Positions 1 through 8,216 of a stretch of 64,000 bases of DNA are shown piece by piece. The position numbers were made by a program, and so were the translations under genes. How positions within the stretch are numbered: the stretch's first letter is position 1; each line of letters opens with the position of its first letter. Source of the stretch: Flavobacterium sp. LC2016-23 (GTDB lineage Bacteria > Bacteroidota > Bacteroidia > Flavobacteriales > Flavobacteriaceae); contig NZ_WKKE01000016.1 of the NCBI RefSeq assembly GCF_009674775.1, positions 1-64,000 of the forward strand, in the 5' to 3' direction. Under the pieces are notes generated by a model that was given only the letters and a program-made list of their open reading frames with translations, did not search any database and was not told the origin of the DNA.

Positions 1-301
1 TTATATAATTTCAACCTTTTTTAAAACTTTTTCTTAACTCTCTGATAACATACTTTTTATAAATTAAACTTTTTTATCTTTTGTGAGAAAATTCAGGTGA
101 TGATTATGCTTTTCGCAATCCGGGCATTTGCCCGTACGCCATTTTTAAGGACTTTACATTTTAAAATGCCTTTTTGCCTATTCTCCTATATAGATTCAAA
201 CACTCCCTTTTGTATGGTTTGAGGCGCTTTTCTTTATCGTAAAAACGCTAAGTTTCTTTTCTTTCCTAATATATAACGTACATCTCTTTTGAAAACCTCT
301 G

Positions 302-381
302 CCCTAGCCCCGATGGAAGTGGAAATCCTTTTGTCCGCCACGGCGGACAAAAGATTGGAACGGACAGCGGGATTAAGCTCC
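302..381 (+). ncRNA. Flavo-1-like structured repeat, copy 1
   Basis: The gene-free first 530 bases hold one recognisable element here. It opens CTAGCCCCGAT, continues to an AATCCTTTTGTCC segment, and ends AGCGGGATTAAGCTCC. In the middle, 329-339 and 342-352 are a perfect inverted repeat (TTTTGTCCGCC). The same layout recurs at 13697-13785 and 46106-46181 on the other strand. From memory this resembles the Flavo-1 RNA motif of flavobacteria, but I cannot run a covariance search, so the family name is tentative. Nothing else is visible in 1-300. Confidence 0.5.
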
Positions 382-401
382 TTATCAAATTACAATTTCT
401 T

Positions 402-417
402 AAATTCCAAATTCCAG
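402..417 (-). repeat. Short dispersed repeat AAATTCCAAATTCCA
   Basis: A tandem of AAATTCC that recurs in reverse complement at 21450-21465, 39232-39247 and 47727-47742. All copies are intergenic and near a gene end. Function unknown. Confidence 0.4.
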
Positions 418-476
418 AAGCCTTGAATTCGATCAGCACGACAGAATAATTACTGTATACCTATATATACAAAACA

Positions 477-507
477 AACCCGACAGGTTTTAAAAACCTG
501 TCGGGTT
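477..507 (-). terminator. Palindromic terminator family, copy 1
   Basis: AACCCGACAGGTTT (477-490) pairs perfectly with AAACCTGTCGGGTT (494-507). It lies 25 bases past the stop of the minus-strand permease gene, and a T-rich run follows on that strand, as in an intrinsic terminator. The same hairpin occurs four more times in the window, near gene ends. Confidence 0.7.
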
Positions 508-532
508 GGAGAAGCGAAATCTAAATATTCAA

Positions 533-1768
533 TTAATCAAAACGAATGGCTTTGACTGGCGATATTTTAGTAATTATATAGGATGGAATTAACAACACCA
601 CAAAACAGACCGTGATAGTTAACAAATTCAACAGGACTACATAGACCCAATTAATATATACCGGCGCCTGGTTGACATAGTAATTTTCAGGATTTAGCTG
701 AATGATTCCAAAGTACTGTTGCACTAACAATAATGAGATCCCAATCAGGTTGCCCCAGAAAAGTCCTCTTATAATGAGATAAAATGCATTGTATAAAAAT
801 ATCTTTCTCACCGCCCAGTTGTTTGCTCCCAATGCTTTTAATATTCCGATCATCTGTGTACGCTCTAAGATAAGGACTAATAGAGCCACTACCATATTGA
901 TGGTTGCGACTATAATCATGATCGCAAGAATGACAATAATATTAAAATCGAAAAGCTGGAGCCAGTCAAAAATATAACTGTATTTCTCTATCATTGTTTT
1001 AGTGTCTAAACTAGATGATGTTTGCTCATAGATCTTATCACCTGTTTCTTTAATTTTATCAAAATCGTTTACAAAAACCTCGAAAGCTCCAACCTGATTT
1101 GGGTTCCATTTGTTGATTCTCTGGATGTGGCGTATATCTCCTATTATATACGTTGCATCAAAACTCTGAAAACCGGAATTAAAAATTCCTGTTATTTTGA
1201 AACGACGGCTGTTCGGCATCTTCCCTTGCTCCTCTTTTATAAAAAAGGTATTGAAATTATCCCCAACCTTAAGACCCAATCGATCAGCAAGAAACCTGGA
1301 AATTATCACTTCTTCGTTTATACCTTTAGAATAATCCGGTAATTTACCCTCTACCAAATACTCTTTTATCTTATTCCAATCGTAATCCAGACCAACTCCT
1401 TTGAAAATAATCCCTTCGAAAGAACTTTCTGTTCTAATAATTCCGGCTTTACTTGCTATTGCCTGTATATGGCTCACTTCAGGAACGGATTTGAAATTCG
1501 GATAAAAATCCTGTTTTTTAGAAATTGGAATTATCGTTACTTCGGAATTGTTGTTATCGTAATTTGAAATAACAATCTGACCATTAAAAGCAGAAACCTT
1601 CTCACGGATTTTTTGCTGCAGACCAATCCCTGTTGCTACCGAAACCAGCATCATAATAATACCAATAGCTATAGCCGAAATGGCAATTTTTATAATTGGA
1701 GCTGAAATACTGCTTTTAAAATCTCTGGCAGTAATAAGTCTTTTAGCAATAAAATATTCTAGATTCAA
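533..1768 (-). CDS. LolC/LolE-type ABC transporter permease (FtsX/MacB fold)
   Basis: Predicted inner-membrane permease of the family that moves lipoproteins or other envelope cargo with a separate ATPase. The 411 residues show the family layout: one membrane helix at about 22-48, a large periplasmic MacB-like domain to about 265, then three membrane helices at about 270-300, 325-350 and 370-398, ending in the FtsX segment with ERTQMIGILKALGA and the closing SPVKAIRFD. Length fits LolC/E proteins. No ATPase gene is adjacent, so the partner must be encoded elsewhere. A -7 motif lies 42 bases upstream of the start, and a palindromic terminator follows the stop. Cargo cannot be told from sequence. 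Confidence 0.85.
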   Translation of the reverse strand: MNLEYFIAKRLITARDFKSSISAPIIKIAISAIAIGIIMMLVSVATGIGLQQKIREKVSAFNGQIVISNYDNNNSEVTIIPISKKQDFYPNFKSVPEVSHIQAIASKAGIIRTESSFEGIIFKGVGLDYDWNKIKEYLVEGKLPDYSKGINEEVIISRFLADRLGLKVGDNFNTFFIKEEQGKMPNSRRFKITGIFNSGFQSFDATYIIGDIRHIQRINKWNPNQVGAFEVFVNDFDKIKETGDKIYEQTSSSLDTKTMIEKYSYIFDWLQLFDFNIIVILAIMIIVATINMVVALLVLILERTQMIGILKALGANNWAVRKIFLYNAFYLIIRGLFWGNLIGISLLLVQQYFGIIQLNPENYYVNQAPVYINWVYVVLLNLLTITVCFVVLLIPSYIITKISPVKAIRFD

Positions 1769-1809
1769 TTTTCAGTTATCGTTTATTAGTGTTTCGCTTT
1801 CGTCTGAGT

Positions 1810-1817
1810 CAAAAATA
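1810..1817 (-). promoter_or_regulatory. -7 promoter box TATTTTTG
   Basis: Matches TAnnTTTG on the minus strand, 42 bases before the permease start. No TTG at the usual -33 distance is visible, so support is partial. Confidence 0.4.
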
Positions 1818-1886
1818 CATTTAAAAAAGCAAACATGAATTGTTCCGAAAAACAATTATATTTTATTTAAGTCAGGAAAGATTTAT

Positions 1887-2381
1887 TTATAACGGAAGTC
1901 GTTTCTTCATCTCCTCCACAATATTATAGGCTGCCGGACAAATTGCGACATTTTTTAAAGTAAGATCGGAAATCTGATGAAACTTTTTACGATCCGTATG
2001 CGGAAATTCTCTGCATGCTTTTGGGCGCACGTCGTAAATCATACAATAGTTTTCACTATCTAAAAAAGTACAGGGAACACTTTTTAGCACATAATCTTTA
2101 TCTTCATCGACCCGAAGGTATTGCTCAATAAACTGCTGTGGTTTTTGCCTGAAAGATTTCGAAATCCTTTCGATATCAGCCAGCGTAAATAACGGCCCCG
2201 TAGTTTTGCAACAATTGGCACATTCCAGACAGTCTGTTTTCTTAAACTCTTTATCATGCAACTCCTGCATAATATAGTCTAAGTTTTTAGGCTGTTTCTT
2301 TTTAAGCTTATCAAAATACTTTTTGTTTTCGATATGCTTATCTTTGGCTAACTTATTTAAGTTATTTAAAATTTGCTTCAA
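1887..2381 (-). CDS. YkgJ-type cysteine-cluster protein
   Basis: A 164-residue protein of the YkgJ (CxxCxxCC) family, thought to bind zinc or an iron-sulfur cluster; the physiological role is unknown. Seen here: the N-terminal cluster CLECANCC at about 56-63, then a second set of cysteines in VPCTFLDSENYCMIYDVRPKA with CREFP, and a late Cys in AICPAAY. The lysine-rich first 35 residues are predicted helical. It is divergent from the methyltransferase gene at 2456, separated by about 75 bases that include an imperfect inverted repeat. A -7-like box CAAAATTA (TAATTTTG on the coding strand, 2405-2412) sits 24 bases before the start. Confidence 0.8.
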   Translation of the reverse strand: MKQILNNLNKLAKDKHIENKKYFDKLKKKQPKNLDYIMQELHDKEFKKTDCLECANCCKTTGPLFTLADIERISKSFRQKPQQFIEQYLRVDEDKDYVLKSVPCTFLDSENYCMIYDVRPKACREFPHTDRKKFHQISDLTLKNVAICPAAYNIVEEMKKRLPL

Positions 2382-2455
2382 GTTTAAAATTTAAAGTTGA
2401 TCTGCAAAATTAAACAACTTTAAACTTGAAACCTTAAACTTTGAACTAAAATACG

Positions 2456-3163
2456 ATGAAAGATCTTTTTGGAAAGGCAATGTTCGACTTTCAAACCAAT
2501 AATTCACCTGAAAACATCATCACAGAAACTTCGATTTCTGAAGAAGACGAAATGAGTGTTGATTATTTATTTCGTTCTTACAACGAAATGCCAAAAATCG
2601 AACAAAAAGCGTTACAAATGGCGAGTGGAAAAACCCTGGATGTAGGCTGCGGAGCCGGAAGTCATAGTTTATCATTACAAAATGATCGTAACTTAGACGT
2701 GACCTCTATTGATATTTCAGAAAAAGCAATAGCAACCTGTAAGCTTCGAGGTGTAAAAAATGCTAAGGTTCAAAATATATTGGATCTTGAAGAAGAAAAA
2801 TTTGATACTATTGTATTATTGATGAATGGTGTTGGCATTTTTGGAAAGATAGAAAACTGCAATCAATATTTATCAAAATTAAAATCTTTATTAAATCCAG
2901 GCGGACAAATTCTGTTAGACAGCTCAGATATTATTTATATGTTTGATGAAGATGAAGATGGTGGAAAATGGATTCCTTCTAATAATGATTATTATGGTGA
3001 ACTTGTTTTCAATATTTCTTATAAAGGAGAAAAAGAAGAACCTTTCAATTGGCTGTACTTAGATTACAATACACTTCAAAATGCCGCTGTTGCGAATGGT
3101 TTAAAATGTGAACTTATTTTAGAAGGTGAACATTATGATTATTTAGCCAGACTTTCTATTTAA
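2456..3163 (+). CDS. Class I SAM-dependent methyltransferase
   Basis: Predicted S-adenosylmethionine methyltransferase of 235 residues with a Rossmann core. Motif I is LDVGCGAGSHS (about 61-71). An acidic motif II follows (VTSIDISEKAI), with LLNPGGQILLDSSD as a typical post-motif III strand. The substrate is not evident; the family includes methylases for small molecules and thiopurines. Eleven bases downstream begins the YfiT-like gene, so the two probably share a transcript. The start follows an A-rich leader, usual in Bacteroidota, which lack Shine-Dalgarno sites. Confidence 0.85.
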   Translation: MKDLFGKAMFDFQTNNSPENIITETSISEEDEMSVDYLFRSYNEMPKIEQKALQMASGKTLDVGCGAGSHSLSLQNDRNLDVTSIDISEKAIATCKLRGVKNAKVQNILDLEEEKFDTIVLLMNGVGIFGKIENCNQYLSKLKSLLNPGGQILLDSSDIIYMFDEDEDGGKWIPSNNDYYGELVFNISYKGEKEEPFNWLYLDYNTLQNAAVANGLKCELILEGEHYDYLARLSI

Positions 3164-3173
3164 TTTTAGATTT

Positions 3174-3719
3174 ATGGAAAATTCAGATTTAGAAAAATTA
3201 AAGTATCCAATAGGAAAATTTATTGCACCTCCAACCTATTCAACAGAATATCTTTCAAAAAAGATTGAAGAAATCGCATTATTTCCTGAAAAACTAAAAC
3301 AGGAAACGCTTCATTTATCAGACGAGCAACTAGACACCCCCTATCGTCTGGGCGGATGGACTGTCAGACAAGTAATTCATCATTGTGCAGAAAGCCATAT
3401 GAATTGTTTTATAAGAATAAAATGGGCTTTGACCGAAAACAATCCTGTAATAAAAGCATATGATGAAGTTTTATGGTCCACATTACCTGATAATTTAGAA
3501 ATGCCGATACAACCCACTTTATCTTTATTGGAAGGATTGCATTTCAGATTAACATATCTTCTAAAAAATTTGTCCGAAACTGAACTCGAAAGAAGCTTTA
3601 TACATCCGGAAAACAATTCGGAAATTAAAATAAAACAAATGATCGCCACTTATGCCTGGCATGGAAATCATCATTTGGCCCATATTACCACATTGAAAAA
3701 AAATAAAAACTGGAACTAA
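3174..3719 (+). CDS. YfiT-like DinB-superfamily protein (putative bacillithiol or metal-dependent transferase)
   Basis: A 181-residue member of the DinB/YfiT four-helix-bundle superfamily. Three histidines expected to bind a divalent metal are visible: the first in VRQVIHHCAESH (about 65-75) and two in YAWHGNHHLAH near the C-terminus. The opening LKYPIGKFIAPP is characteristic of YfiT relatives. The family includes bacillithiol S-transferases, and bacillithiol-type thiols occur in some Bacteroidota, but the actual reaction is inferred only from family. Probably co-transcribed with the preceding methyltransferase. A perfect bidirectional terminator follows. Confidence 0.8.
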   Translation: MENSDLEKLKYPIGKFIAPPTYSTEYLSKKIEEIALFPEKLKQETLHLSDEQLDTPYRLGGWTVRQVIHHCAESHMNCFIRIKWALTENNPVIKAYDEVLWSTLPDNLEMPIQPTLSLLEGLHFRLTYLLKNLSETELERSFIHPENNSEIKIKQMIATYAWHGNHHLAHITTLKKNKNWN

Positions 3720-3760
3720 ACACAAATTGTATCATTTTTACACAGTGTGTATACTTCTAA

Positions 3761-3796
3761 AAACAAAAAGCGCTTCAATTGAAGCGCTTTTTGTTT
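3761..3796. terminator. Bidirectional intrinsic terminator
   Basis: A perfect palindrome: AAACAAAAAGCGCTTC, four-base loop AATT, and the exact complement. It lies between the converging YfiT-like gene and queE and carries A and T runs suitable for either strand. Confidence 0.85.
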
Positions 3797-3803
3797 TGTC
3801 CGA

Positions 3804-4436
3804 TTAGGGAATATTCAAATATTTATGTGTCTGAAGTGAAACCCTCCATTTTGGATTATTCATTACATAGTCTACAATTAACGGGGTCATTTCTTCTTTT
3901 TTACTCCACTCCGGCTGAAGAAACAAAATCGCACTGTCATTTACCAATTCAGCTTGTTCTTCTGCAAATATAAAATCATGCTTATTATGTATAATCACTT
4001 TTAACTCGTGGGCATTATCGTATACGGTTTGCGTTGGCAATTTATTCTTTTTCGGGGAAAGACAAATCCAATCCCAGGTTCCGGACAATGGATACGCACC
4101 GGAAGTTTCAATATGAACTTTTAAATTTCTGTCTTTCAATTGCTGTGTCAACAAAGTCATGTCCCATGTTAACGGTTCTCCACCTGTAATTACCACAGTA
4201 TCTGCGTAAGCCGAAGCATTTTTCACAATTAAATCAACACTTGTTGGCGGATGCAATTCTGCATTCCAGCTTTCCTTCACATCACACCAGTGACAGCCCA
4301 CATCGCAACCTCCAATTCTTATAAAGTAAGCAGCAGTTCCTGTATGAAAACCTTCTCCCTGAATCGTATAAAACTCTTCCATCAAAGGCAACATAGCGCC
4401 TTTATTCACCTCTAATTGTATTTCTTTAGCTAACAT
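3804..4436 (-). CDS. queE: 7-carboxy-7-deazaguanine synthase
   Basis: Radical SAM enzyme making 7-carboxy-7-deazaguanine from 6-carboxytetrahydropterin in queuosine precursor biosynthesis (cytoplasm). The 210 residues include the QueE-type cluster CDVGCHWC (C44, C48, C51) for the 4Fe-4S centre, the preceding EEFYTIQGEGFHTG substrate segment, the GGEP motif (VVITGGEPLT) and the C-terminal SLQTHKYLNIP that is typical of the family. Length is normal. No queC/queD neighbour is present, but queA, which acts later in the same pathway, lies at 29.6 kb. No preQ1 riboswitch is seen upstream. A -7 box precedes it at 4454-4461. Confidence 0.95.
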   Translation of the reverse strand: MLAKEIQLEVNKGAMLPLMEEFYTIQGEGFHTGTAAYFIRIGGCDVGCHWCDVKESWNAELHPPTSVDLIVKNASAYADTVVITGGEPLTWDMTLLTQQLKDRNLKVHIETSGAYPLSGTWDWICLSPKKNKLPTQTVYDNAHELKVIIHNKHDFIFAEEQAELVNDSAILFLQPEWSKKEEMTPLIVDYVMNNPKWRVSLQTHKYLNIP

Positions 4437-4453
4437 TATTTTATTTTAAAGTG

Positions 4454-4461
4454 CAAAGATA
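4454..4461 (-). promoter_or_regulatory. -7 promoter box TATCTTTG for queE
   Basis: Exact TAnnTTTG match on the minus strand, 18 bases upstream of the queE start. At 17-base spacing the -33 position reads ATG rather than TTG. Confidence 0.5.
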
Positions 4462-4482
4462 GTCATTTAAATACGGAACATA

Positions 4483-4519
4483 AAAAAACCGATAATTCAA
4501 AGCGAACTATCGGTTTTTT
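4483..4519 (-). terminator. Terminator of the exbB-tonB operon
   Basis: AAAAAACCGATA (4483-4494) pairs with TATCGGTTTTTT (4508-4519) across a 13-base loop. It lies 24 bases past the TPR gene stop. Confidence 0.8.
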
Positions 4520-4542
4520 ATTTACTCTAATAAGAGCTTATA

Positions 4543-6213
4543 TTATTTTAAAGCTTTTACAGATTGTGCAGCATAAGTGTTTGCAGGATCTAAAGCCAAA
4601 GTTTTGTTGAAATACTCAACCGCTTTAACTTTATCAGTGTTAGCGTAACTGGCACCAATACTATTGTAAGCTTCCACTATTTTTTTAACTGTCGCCGGTT
4701 TTGCCAATTCTTCAGCACCTTTAGCAGTTGTTTTAGTTACATACTCTTCGTAGTTTTTAATGATTAAATCGTCTTTTTCAAGCAAGTTGTTGATTCTTCC
4801 TTTGTATAAGTACGCTTCATCATAGGTAGGAGAAGCAACCAAAACTCTGTCGAAAGCAGCTTCTGCCTTCGCTAATGCTTCAGCATTTGGAGCAGTACCG
4901 GCAGCTTTATTTACATTAGCATAATAAAGTGATATACCATAATAAACATTATCATCTAAGTAATTTTTAGATTCACTGTTATTAACAGCAAGTTCAAAAA
5001 TAGTAGCAGCTTGCGCAAACTGTTTTTTACCGAACAATGCTTTTCCTAAATCAGCAAGTTCTTCAACTACTAAAGGTTCTAATTCAATTGCTTTTTTGAT
5101 ATCAGCTACACCAGCATCAAAAGCTGCCTGATCAACTACGCCTTCTGCATTCGTTCCTTTTTTAATTTTAGATAAACCTAAGTATAAATAATCTCTACCG
5201 ATTACTTTATTTGAAGGTACTTTCATAAAATCTTCAATAGATTTAATCGCTACATCAACATTTCCGTTTTCGTAAGCAGCATATCCTAAGTATCTGTAAA
5301 TTCTTGGATTCACTTTATCTTCTGCAATCATTTTATTGGCAACAGTTTCTAAAGTTTTGTAATCTTTTACTAAAATTAAGAAATCCGCATGACGCATTTT
5401 AGAATCTAAAGAGTAATCTGTAAGACTTAAATACTTCTCATAGTTTGTAATTGCATTTTGCATATTAACTTTGGCAGTAGATGTTTTATTTCTTCCCCAT
5501 TTGTAATATGTTTCAGCTAATTCTCTATAAACAGGACCATAATTAGGATTTAAAGCAATAACCTCATTAAAAGCTTTAATTGCTTCTTCGTACGATTTAG
5601 CCCCTTTTAATAAAACTCCTAATTGCATTTTTGCTCTTAAAAGTTTTGGATCTGCTGTAAATGCATCACGATATGCTTTATAAGCATCATTTTGATTACT
5701 TGCTCCATAATAAGCATCTCCGATTGCCAAAAGTGCAACAGGATTTTGAGGCTCGATCGCTAAAGCTTTTTGCAAGCTTGTAATAGCGCTTTTATAATCA
5801 GGATTTACTGAATTCATATAAGCTCTACCAATGTAAATAAATTCATTTACATCTTTACGTTTAATATCTTTTGTTGCTAAAGCAAAATTAGCCTGAGCTC
5901 CAGCTGTATTTTTACTATCAAGATCCAATTGTCCTAATCCGATGTAGTTTAGGTTTTTCTTATCAGATGCTTCTAATCCATTTAGGTAATAGATTTTAGC
6001 CGAGTCTACAACAGACTGATTTAAATATACGTTACCAAGTACAAAATTTGCCTCACCGTCAGATGGTTTTGCTTTAATAATTGATTTCAGCAACGATTTT
6101 GCTTTTTGAAATTGTTCAGCATCAATTGCTTTTTTAGCTTCGTTGATGTCTTGCGCTTTTGCAACAGAAGCTGATGCAACTAAGGCAAGACTAAAAATTT
6201 TAAATTTATTCAT
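4543..6213 (-). CDS. Secreted tetratricopeptide-repeat protein of the ExbB-TonB operon
   Basis: A 556-residue protein with an N-terminal signal peptide (ending ASVAKAQ, about residue 20) and tetratricopeptide repeats through most of its length, for example repeated A..Y..A/L..P patterns at about 25-60, 150-235 and 520-555. TPR arrays are protein-binding scaffolds; location is likely periplasmic. It is the last gene of a minus-strand run exbB-exbD-exbD-tonB-small protein-PstS-like-TPR, and this order recurs in Bacteroidota. It may therefore assist the energy-transduction complex, but that is context only. A terminator follows the stop. Confidence 0.8.
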   Translation of the reverse strand: MNKFKIFSLALVASASVAKAQDINEAKKAIDAEQFQKAKSLLKSIIKAKPSDGEANFVLGNVYLNQSVVDSAKIYYLNGLEASDKKNLNYIGLGQLDLDSKNTAGAQANFALATKDIKRKDVNEFIYIGRAYMNSVNPDYKSAITSLQKALAIEPQNPVALLAIGDAYYGASNQNDAYKAYRDAFTADPKLLRAKMQLGVLLKGAKSYEEAIKAFNEVIALNPNYGPVYRELAETYYKWGRNKTSTAKVNMQNAITNYEKYLSLTDYSLDSKMRHADFLILVKDYKTLETVANKMIAEDKVNPRIYRYLGYAAYENGNVDVAIKSIEDFMKVPSNKVIGRDYLYLGLSKIKKGTNAEGVVDQAAFDAGVADIKKAIELEPLVVEELADLGKALFGKKQFAQAATIFELAVNNSESKNYLDDNVYYGISLYYANVNKAAGTAPNAEALAKAEAAFDRVLVASPTYDEAYLYKGRINNLLEKDDLIIKNYEEYVTKTTAKGAEELAKPATVKKIVEAYNSIGASYANTDKVKAVEYFNKTLALDPANTYAAQSVKALK

Positions 6214-6229
6214 CTTTATCGTAATTAAT

Positions 6230-7153
6230 TTATTCTTTATCTTTTATAATTTCTTTTCTAATACTAAGTTTTCTACCCGGAGTCCTAACAGGCAATAATC
6301 CTGATTTTAAAACAATACGTTGTCCTATGTCTCCAGATATAAATGAGGCCAGTCCCATTCCTAAACCAGTATATCCCTGACAATTTATAATAAACAAATC
6401 GCGTGCCAAAGGGTATTTTAATTCAGCAAGATCATTTTGAGTCGGGCTATAGTACTTATCGCTATTCAAGCCTTTAACACTCAAAACATTTATATTCTTT
6501 AACACACCTTCCATATTTGGCGATGGTTGGGAAAGCCAATTCATGCCCACTACTCCAATCATACCATCATTTTCCGAAACGAATTTAATGACTTCATCGT
6601 TCGTTTTAAATGAAAAAACACCTTTTGCCGGTAAATCTTTTACTTTCGCGAATTCCTTCATATAACGTACTGTACTTGAATTTGGATTATCAAATACCAG
6701 CCCTTTAATTTGTGGTTCAGCTTTTCCTTGTAGAAAATCAAGTACGGTTTTCAACGCAATTAATGTATCATTATTGCTTTTGTTTGAAATAAAAGCAATT
6801 GCATCCGTTCCAAAAGGGGTTACTCTGGGATTAATCTTGCTTTTTTCAAATCTGTCTCGTTCCTCTTTAGTTAAATCCCTCGTTACAACTACTACTTTAG
6901 CTTTCTGATTCAATAAATCATTAATAAGTTCAGCCTCAGATTTTGCTTTAATTGAAATTTTCGCATCATAGTAGGTTCCTTCAAAAACAGCGACCTGATC
7001 CTCAACGATAGGCTTGATTGTCTCGTCGACCGTAATCTCCATGGATCCTTTTAAAATTGTTTCTTTATCCCCTTCATTTTTGCTTTTTTGGTTGCACATG
7101 GCAAACAAAAAAACAAAAACAACCAAACCTGCAACTCTGCTATATTTTAACAT
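6230..7153 (-). CDS. PstS-like periplasmic substrate-binding lipoprotein
   Basis: A 307-residue protein with a hydrophobic N-terminus ending FLFAMCNQKS, a probable lipoprotein signal (Cys20). The remainder matches the PstS/PBP-like 2 fold: TPFGTDAIAFISNK, FDNPNSSTVRYMKEF and a C-terminal GMGLASFISGDIGQRIVLKSGLLP segment typical of phosphate-binding proteins. No pstCAB genes are nearby. It lies between the tonB and TPR genes with a 16-base gap, so it is more likely part of the TonB system than a classical phosphate transporter; the ligand is unknown. Only 2 bases separate it from the small membrane protein upstream. Confidence 0.75.
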   Translation of the reverse strand: MLKYSRVAGLVVFVFLFAMCNQKSKNEGDKETILKGSMEITVDETIKPIVEDQVAVFEGTYYDAKISIKAKSEAELINDLLNQKAKVVVVTRDLTKEERDRFEKSKINPRVTPFGTDAIAFISNKSNNDTLIALKTVLDFLQGKAEPQIKGLVFDNPNSSTVRYMKEFAKVKDLPAKGVFSFKTNDEVIKFVSENDGMIGVVGMNWLSQPSPNMEGVLKNINVLSVKGLNSDKYYSPTQNDLAELKYPLARDLFIINCQGYTGLGMGLASFISGDIGQRIVLKSGLLPVRTPGRKLSIRKEIIKDKE

Positions 7154-7155
7154 AA

Positions 7156-7386
7156 TTAGTCTGCATTTGAATTAATTAATCTTAGAAAACGAATTCCCGA
7201 ATAAACGATCAGTAAACCGCCAAAAGCATATCTGTATTTGAGTTCCATATCCAAAGGAAGTTTCTTCCAGAACATAATCATTAAACCCAGTACAAGATAT
7301 ATTAAAAAAAACAGTATTCCTAAAACAAGAAGAAATCGCTCTTTGAGCGATTTCTTCTGAATATTATTAAGCATATCTTTTAACAT
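7156..7386 (-). CDS. Small two-helix membrane protein of the TonB operon
   Basis: A 76-residue protein with two predicted membrane helices (about 18-40 and 48-66, including FLIYLVLGLMIMFW and YAFGGLLIVYSGI). No domain recognised. The start codon overlaps the last base of the tonB stop (7386), so translation is probably coupled. The constant position between tonB and the PstS-like gene suggests a structural or assembly role in the same complex, but no function can be assigned. Confidence 0.7.
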   Translation of the reverse strand: MLKDMLNNIQKKSLKERFLLVLGILFFLIYLVLGLMIMFWKKLPLDMELKYRYAFGGLLIVYSGIRFLRLINSNAD

Positions 7387-8186
7387 TATTCTGCAGATTG
7401 AATAGTAATAGGAAGAGAATAAAGTACCCTAACTTTTTTACCATTTTGCTCGCCGGGAGTCCATTTCGGACATTTTTTAAGAACACGAATTGCTTCTGCC
7501 CCTGTACCGTAACCGATATCCCTTAAAACTTTAATGTCGGTTAATGAACCGTCTTTTTCAACTACAAAAGTAACATATACTTTACCTTTTAAACCTTCTT
7601 CTTCAGGAGTTTTATAATTGTTTCCTACGAACTTGTAGAATTTTTCAATACCTCCAGGGAAATCAGGTTTTACCTCGATACCGGCTGTATTATAAACATT
7701 ATTATCTTCCTGTATGATTTCAGTAACCGGTCCTTTACCAACTGGCTCATCTACAGTTAAAACTGCATCCGGATCTCCTTTGATCGTTTCGTTACCTACT
7801 TTCTTATCCTTAAGATCCACAATTTTTGGCGGGTCTTCGGTAACTTCGTTTGCTTTGGCAACCACCGGTTTCACAAATTTCACCTGATCCACTTTTGGTG
7901 GTGGTGGTGGTGGTGGTGGCTGATTTGGCTTAATTTCCTCTTTCTTAGGAGGTAATTTTACTGTAGCAATTTTAATATCTTTATTTTCTACCTCTTCTTC
8001 AGAATCCGGTAAAAAGCTTGCAATAAGAGGAGCTGCAACAGCAAAGCTAAAAATAAGTGAACCAATAACAAGCGCCTTTACAGTCGTCTTACCGTTCGAT
8101 TTTCTTAACTCATATGCACCATATATCTTATTACGTCCTTCGAATACGATATCAAGCCACTGATTTTTAATTATATCTAATTTCAT
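7386..8186 (-). CDS. tonB: TonB energy transducer
   Basis: Transmits inner-membrane proton-motive force to outer-membrane TonB-dependent receptors. The 266 residues show a cytoplasmic N-terminus with the Bacteroidota-type KNQWLDIVFEGRNKIYGAYE segment and one membrane helix (about 38-60). A proline-rich spacer with seven consecutive prolines (about 90-97) is encoded by an ACC/CCA trinucleotide run. The C-terminal TonB domain spans about 170-266 (PDFPGGIEKFYKFVGNNYKT ... VTFVVEKDGSLTDIKVLR). It lies directly downstream of exbD. Normal length for the family. Confidence 0.93.
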   Translation of the reverse strand: MKLDIIKNQWLDIVFEGRNKIYGAYELRKSNGKTTVKALVIGSLIFSFAVAAPLIASFLPDSEEEVENKDIKIATVKLPPKKEEIKPNQPPPPPPPPKVDQVKFVKPVVAKANEVTEDPPKIVDLKDKKVGNETIKGDPDAVLTVDEPVGKGPVTEIIQEDNNVYNTAGIEVKPDFPGGIEKFYKFVGNNYKTPEEEGLKGKVYVTFVVEKDGSLTDIKVLRDIGYGTGAEAIRVLKKCPKWTPGEQNGKKVRVLYSLPITIQSAE

Positions 8187-8216
8187 TTTTCTTGATTATT
8201 AAGGATTAAAACAAGA

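Noticed and set aside
4437..4482. preQ1 riboswitch before queE
   Set aside because: Gap too short and no characteristic stem or AAA-rich tail; likewise none before queA.
7895..7922. GGT trinucleotide run as a possible unstable repeat or CRISPR unit
   Set aside because: It encodes the proline-rich spacer of TonB; no spacer/repeat structure.
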